Positions 52,596 through 53,653 of a DNA stretch of 53,653 bases are shown piece after piece. The number at the start of each line of letters is the position of its first letter. Within the stretch, counting starts at the first letter, position 1. Both the position numbers and the translations under genes were made by a program. The stretch comes from a virus, in the IMG/VR virus record IMGVR_UViG_3300037160_000193, positions 1-53,653 of that record; one strand, 5' to 3'. The notes under the pieces were generated by a model. That model saw nothing but the letters and a program-made list of their open reading frames with translations, was not told the DNA's origin and ran no database searches.

Positions 52596-53653
52596 GTCCG
52601 GGGGCAGCCAGCGCCGGCGCTGCTCCAAAGGTCGGGCAGTCCTTTAATCCATTTCACCTTTTTGTGGGGAGTTTCATCCCGGAGGCCCTGTCCAGATACA
52701 GAGGTCTTTCGCCCGGCGCCAAACTCGTATACGGCCGCCTGGCACGCTTCGCGGGCAGGAACGGCATTGCATATCCAGCGATCCCCACGCTAGCGCGCGA
52801 GGTGGGCCTGGGACCCACCACAACTCGCGAGTACGCAAGAGAGTTGGAGACCAAGGGGTTCATTTCGATCGATCGAAAGGAACTCCACTACCGGAAGGAT
52901 GGCAGCGGCGGATCAAATGGATATCGATTTCTGTGGCATGAGGCATTTGCTGGCGAGGTTGGTAACTGCAGAAAGGTGCCTCCACGAGCGGCCCCCACCC
53001 ACCCCTCCGCAAAACCGGAGGGGTCTCCCCTCCCCAAAACCGGAGGGGTCCACCCTTCCGCAAAACCGGAGGGAAAGAGAGTCAACTCATCCTCAAGAGA
53101 GTCAGGGTTAAGAGAATCAGTGCCTGCGCCGGCGTCTCCGCCCGGTCCGACACCAAAAGTTTCACCCATTCCAAATGCTGATGATGAGCCCCCCCCATTG
53201 AGGCCCCCCCACCCCGACCCGGAAACCGAATTCCGCACCCGCATGCTGGAACGCCATGGATCCGCAGCGGACTTGAGCCTTCGCGTAGACCCGGACCGCC
53301 TTCTCCGCATTGTCCGAAAGGCCCTAAAGAACGAAACACTTGCCCGCTTCCTGGAGGTTGATTTTGTGGCTACGACGCCGTCCGCCATACAGAAGCCCAT
53401 GGCTTACTACACCTGGCTAGCGCGCGAAGTCGGGGGCCAAAAAGACGCTGAGACCATCGCCGGACTCGTAAAGACGACGGAGTCGGGAACCAAATTCATC
53501 GGACCACAAAAAGTCGCGCACATCCCCCAATGCACCATGTGCAAAGACGGTCTCCTGCCAGGGAACACCTACTGCACCTGCAAGACCGGCCAAACCAAAA
53601 AACAGCTCGATAGCTTTCGTGCCGCGAAGGCAACCGGCGGGGCTGGGGCCTGA
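52592..53653 (+). CDS. Replication-initiator-like protein with helix-turn-helix domain
   Basis: This protein has 353 residues from the ATG at 52592, fixed by overlap with micro-ORF 3; its stop is the last triplet of the window. Residues 20-125 form a winged-helix domain (YRGLSPGAKLVYGRLARFAG, YPAIPTLAREVGLGPTTTRE, YARELETKGFISIDRKELHY) like plasmid RepA and phage O-type initiators. A Pro-rich linker holds three PSAKPEG-like repeats encoded by DNA palindromes. The C-terminus has a CxxC...CxC cluster (CTMCKDG, YCTCKTG) that may bind zinc. It probably starts replication of the element to the right of the tRNA-Gly fragment. Confidence 0.7.
   Translation: MSPGAASAGAAPKVGQSFNPFHLFVGSFIPEALSRYRGLSPGAKLVYGRLARFAGRNGIAYPAIPTLAREVGLGPTTTREYARELETKGFISIDRKELHYRKDGSGGSNGYRFLWHEAFAGEVGNCRKVPPRAAPTHPSAKPEGSPLPKTGGVHPSAKPEGKRVNSSSRESGLRESVPAPASPPGPTPKVSPIPNADDEPPPLRPPHPDPETEFRTRMLERHGSAADLSLRVDPDRLLRIVRKALKNETLARFLEVDFVATTPSAIQKPMAYYTWLAREVGGQKDAETIAGLVKTTESGTKFIGPQKVAHIPQCTMCKDGLLPGNTYCTCKTGQTKKQLDSFRAAKATGGAGA
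53002..53074. repeat. Three palindromic iterons, candidate replication origin
   Basis: Three copies of CCCCTCCG-CAAAAC-CGGAGGGG occur at 53002-53023 (perfect 8-bp arms), 53027-53048 (one mismatch) and 53053-53074 (imperfect), spaced 25-26 bp. A purine-rich, less GC-rich stretch with two AGAGAGTCA copies follows. The whole block lies inside the initiator-like gene, as the lambda origin lies inside gene O. Function as an origin is inferred. Confidence 0.6.

Overview
This window reads as accessory DNA of a high-GC bacterium, most likely an Acidobacteriota of the Solibacter/Bryobacter kind. That assignment is an inference from gene style: a collagen-like tail fibre, a DUF2924-serine recombinase cassette, and an N-terminal domain pattern I associate with Solibacter regulators. 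No rRNA or intact tRNA gene is present to confirm it.

Positions 1-34605 hold most of a lambda-type, cos-packaging siphovirus prophage, nearly all on the minus strand. Reading right to left the order is: a small unknown gene, a sigma-like regulator, a primase/helicase and a DNA methyltransferase (both truncated at a shared junction), then TerS, TerL, gpW, portal, protease-capsid fusion, DUF2190 protein, head-tail joining and tail-completion proteins, tail tube, tail chaperones G and GT (with a probable -1 frameshift), tape measure, a gpM-like protein, a collagen-like fibre, a very large gpM/gpL/gpJ-like tail-tip protein, a glycosidase-like tail protein and a partial fibre gene running off the left edge. 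Two cargo genes interrupt the tail module: a TIR-NTPase-TPR protein (16085-19459) and an HNH-DGQHR fusion on the opposite strand (4253-5743). Both look like defence genes.

Positions 34782-45644 are a cargo island on the same strand. Its right part is a mobility operon of four overlapping genes: a 52-residue protein missed by simple ORF calling, a DUF2924 protein, a serine recombinase and a ParB-like helix-turn-helix protein. Left of it is a tight operon of a Rad50-like ABC ATPase, a small middle-component-like protein, a PD-(D/E)XK nuclease and a DNA methyltransferase. A second set follows, of an unknown 312-residue protein, a shifted 97-codon frame and a 401-residue protein with a C-terminal putative regulatory domain. 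The ABC/nuclease/methyltransferase set is the best candidate in the window for a poorly described defence system.

Positions 45841-52003 are a mosaic of mobile-element debris. It holds an HNH nuclease, two tRNA-Asn-like fragments, the C-terminal stub of a tyrosine recombinase, repeats resembling an IS21-type end that cut off a secreted protein, a phage Dam methylase, a frameshifted regulator-like gene, an excisionase and a tyrosine integrase with two frameshifts. The integrase faces the 3' half of a tRNA-Gly(CCC) gene, a likely attachment site. Beyond it (52157-53653) a second element begins: a hairpin, three overlapping micro-ORFs and a replication-initiator-like gene that carries three palindromic iterons inside its coding sequence, an arrangement like the lambda origin within gene O.
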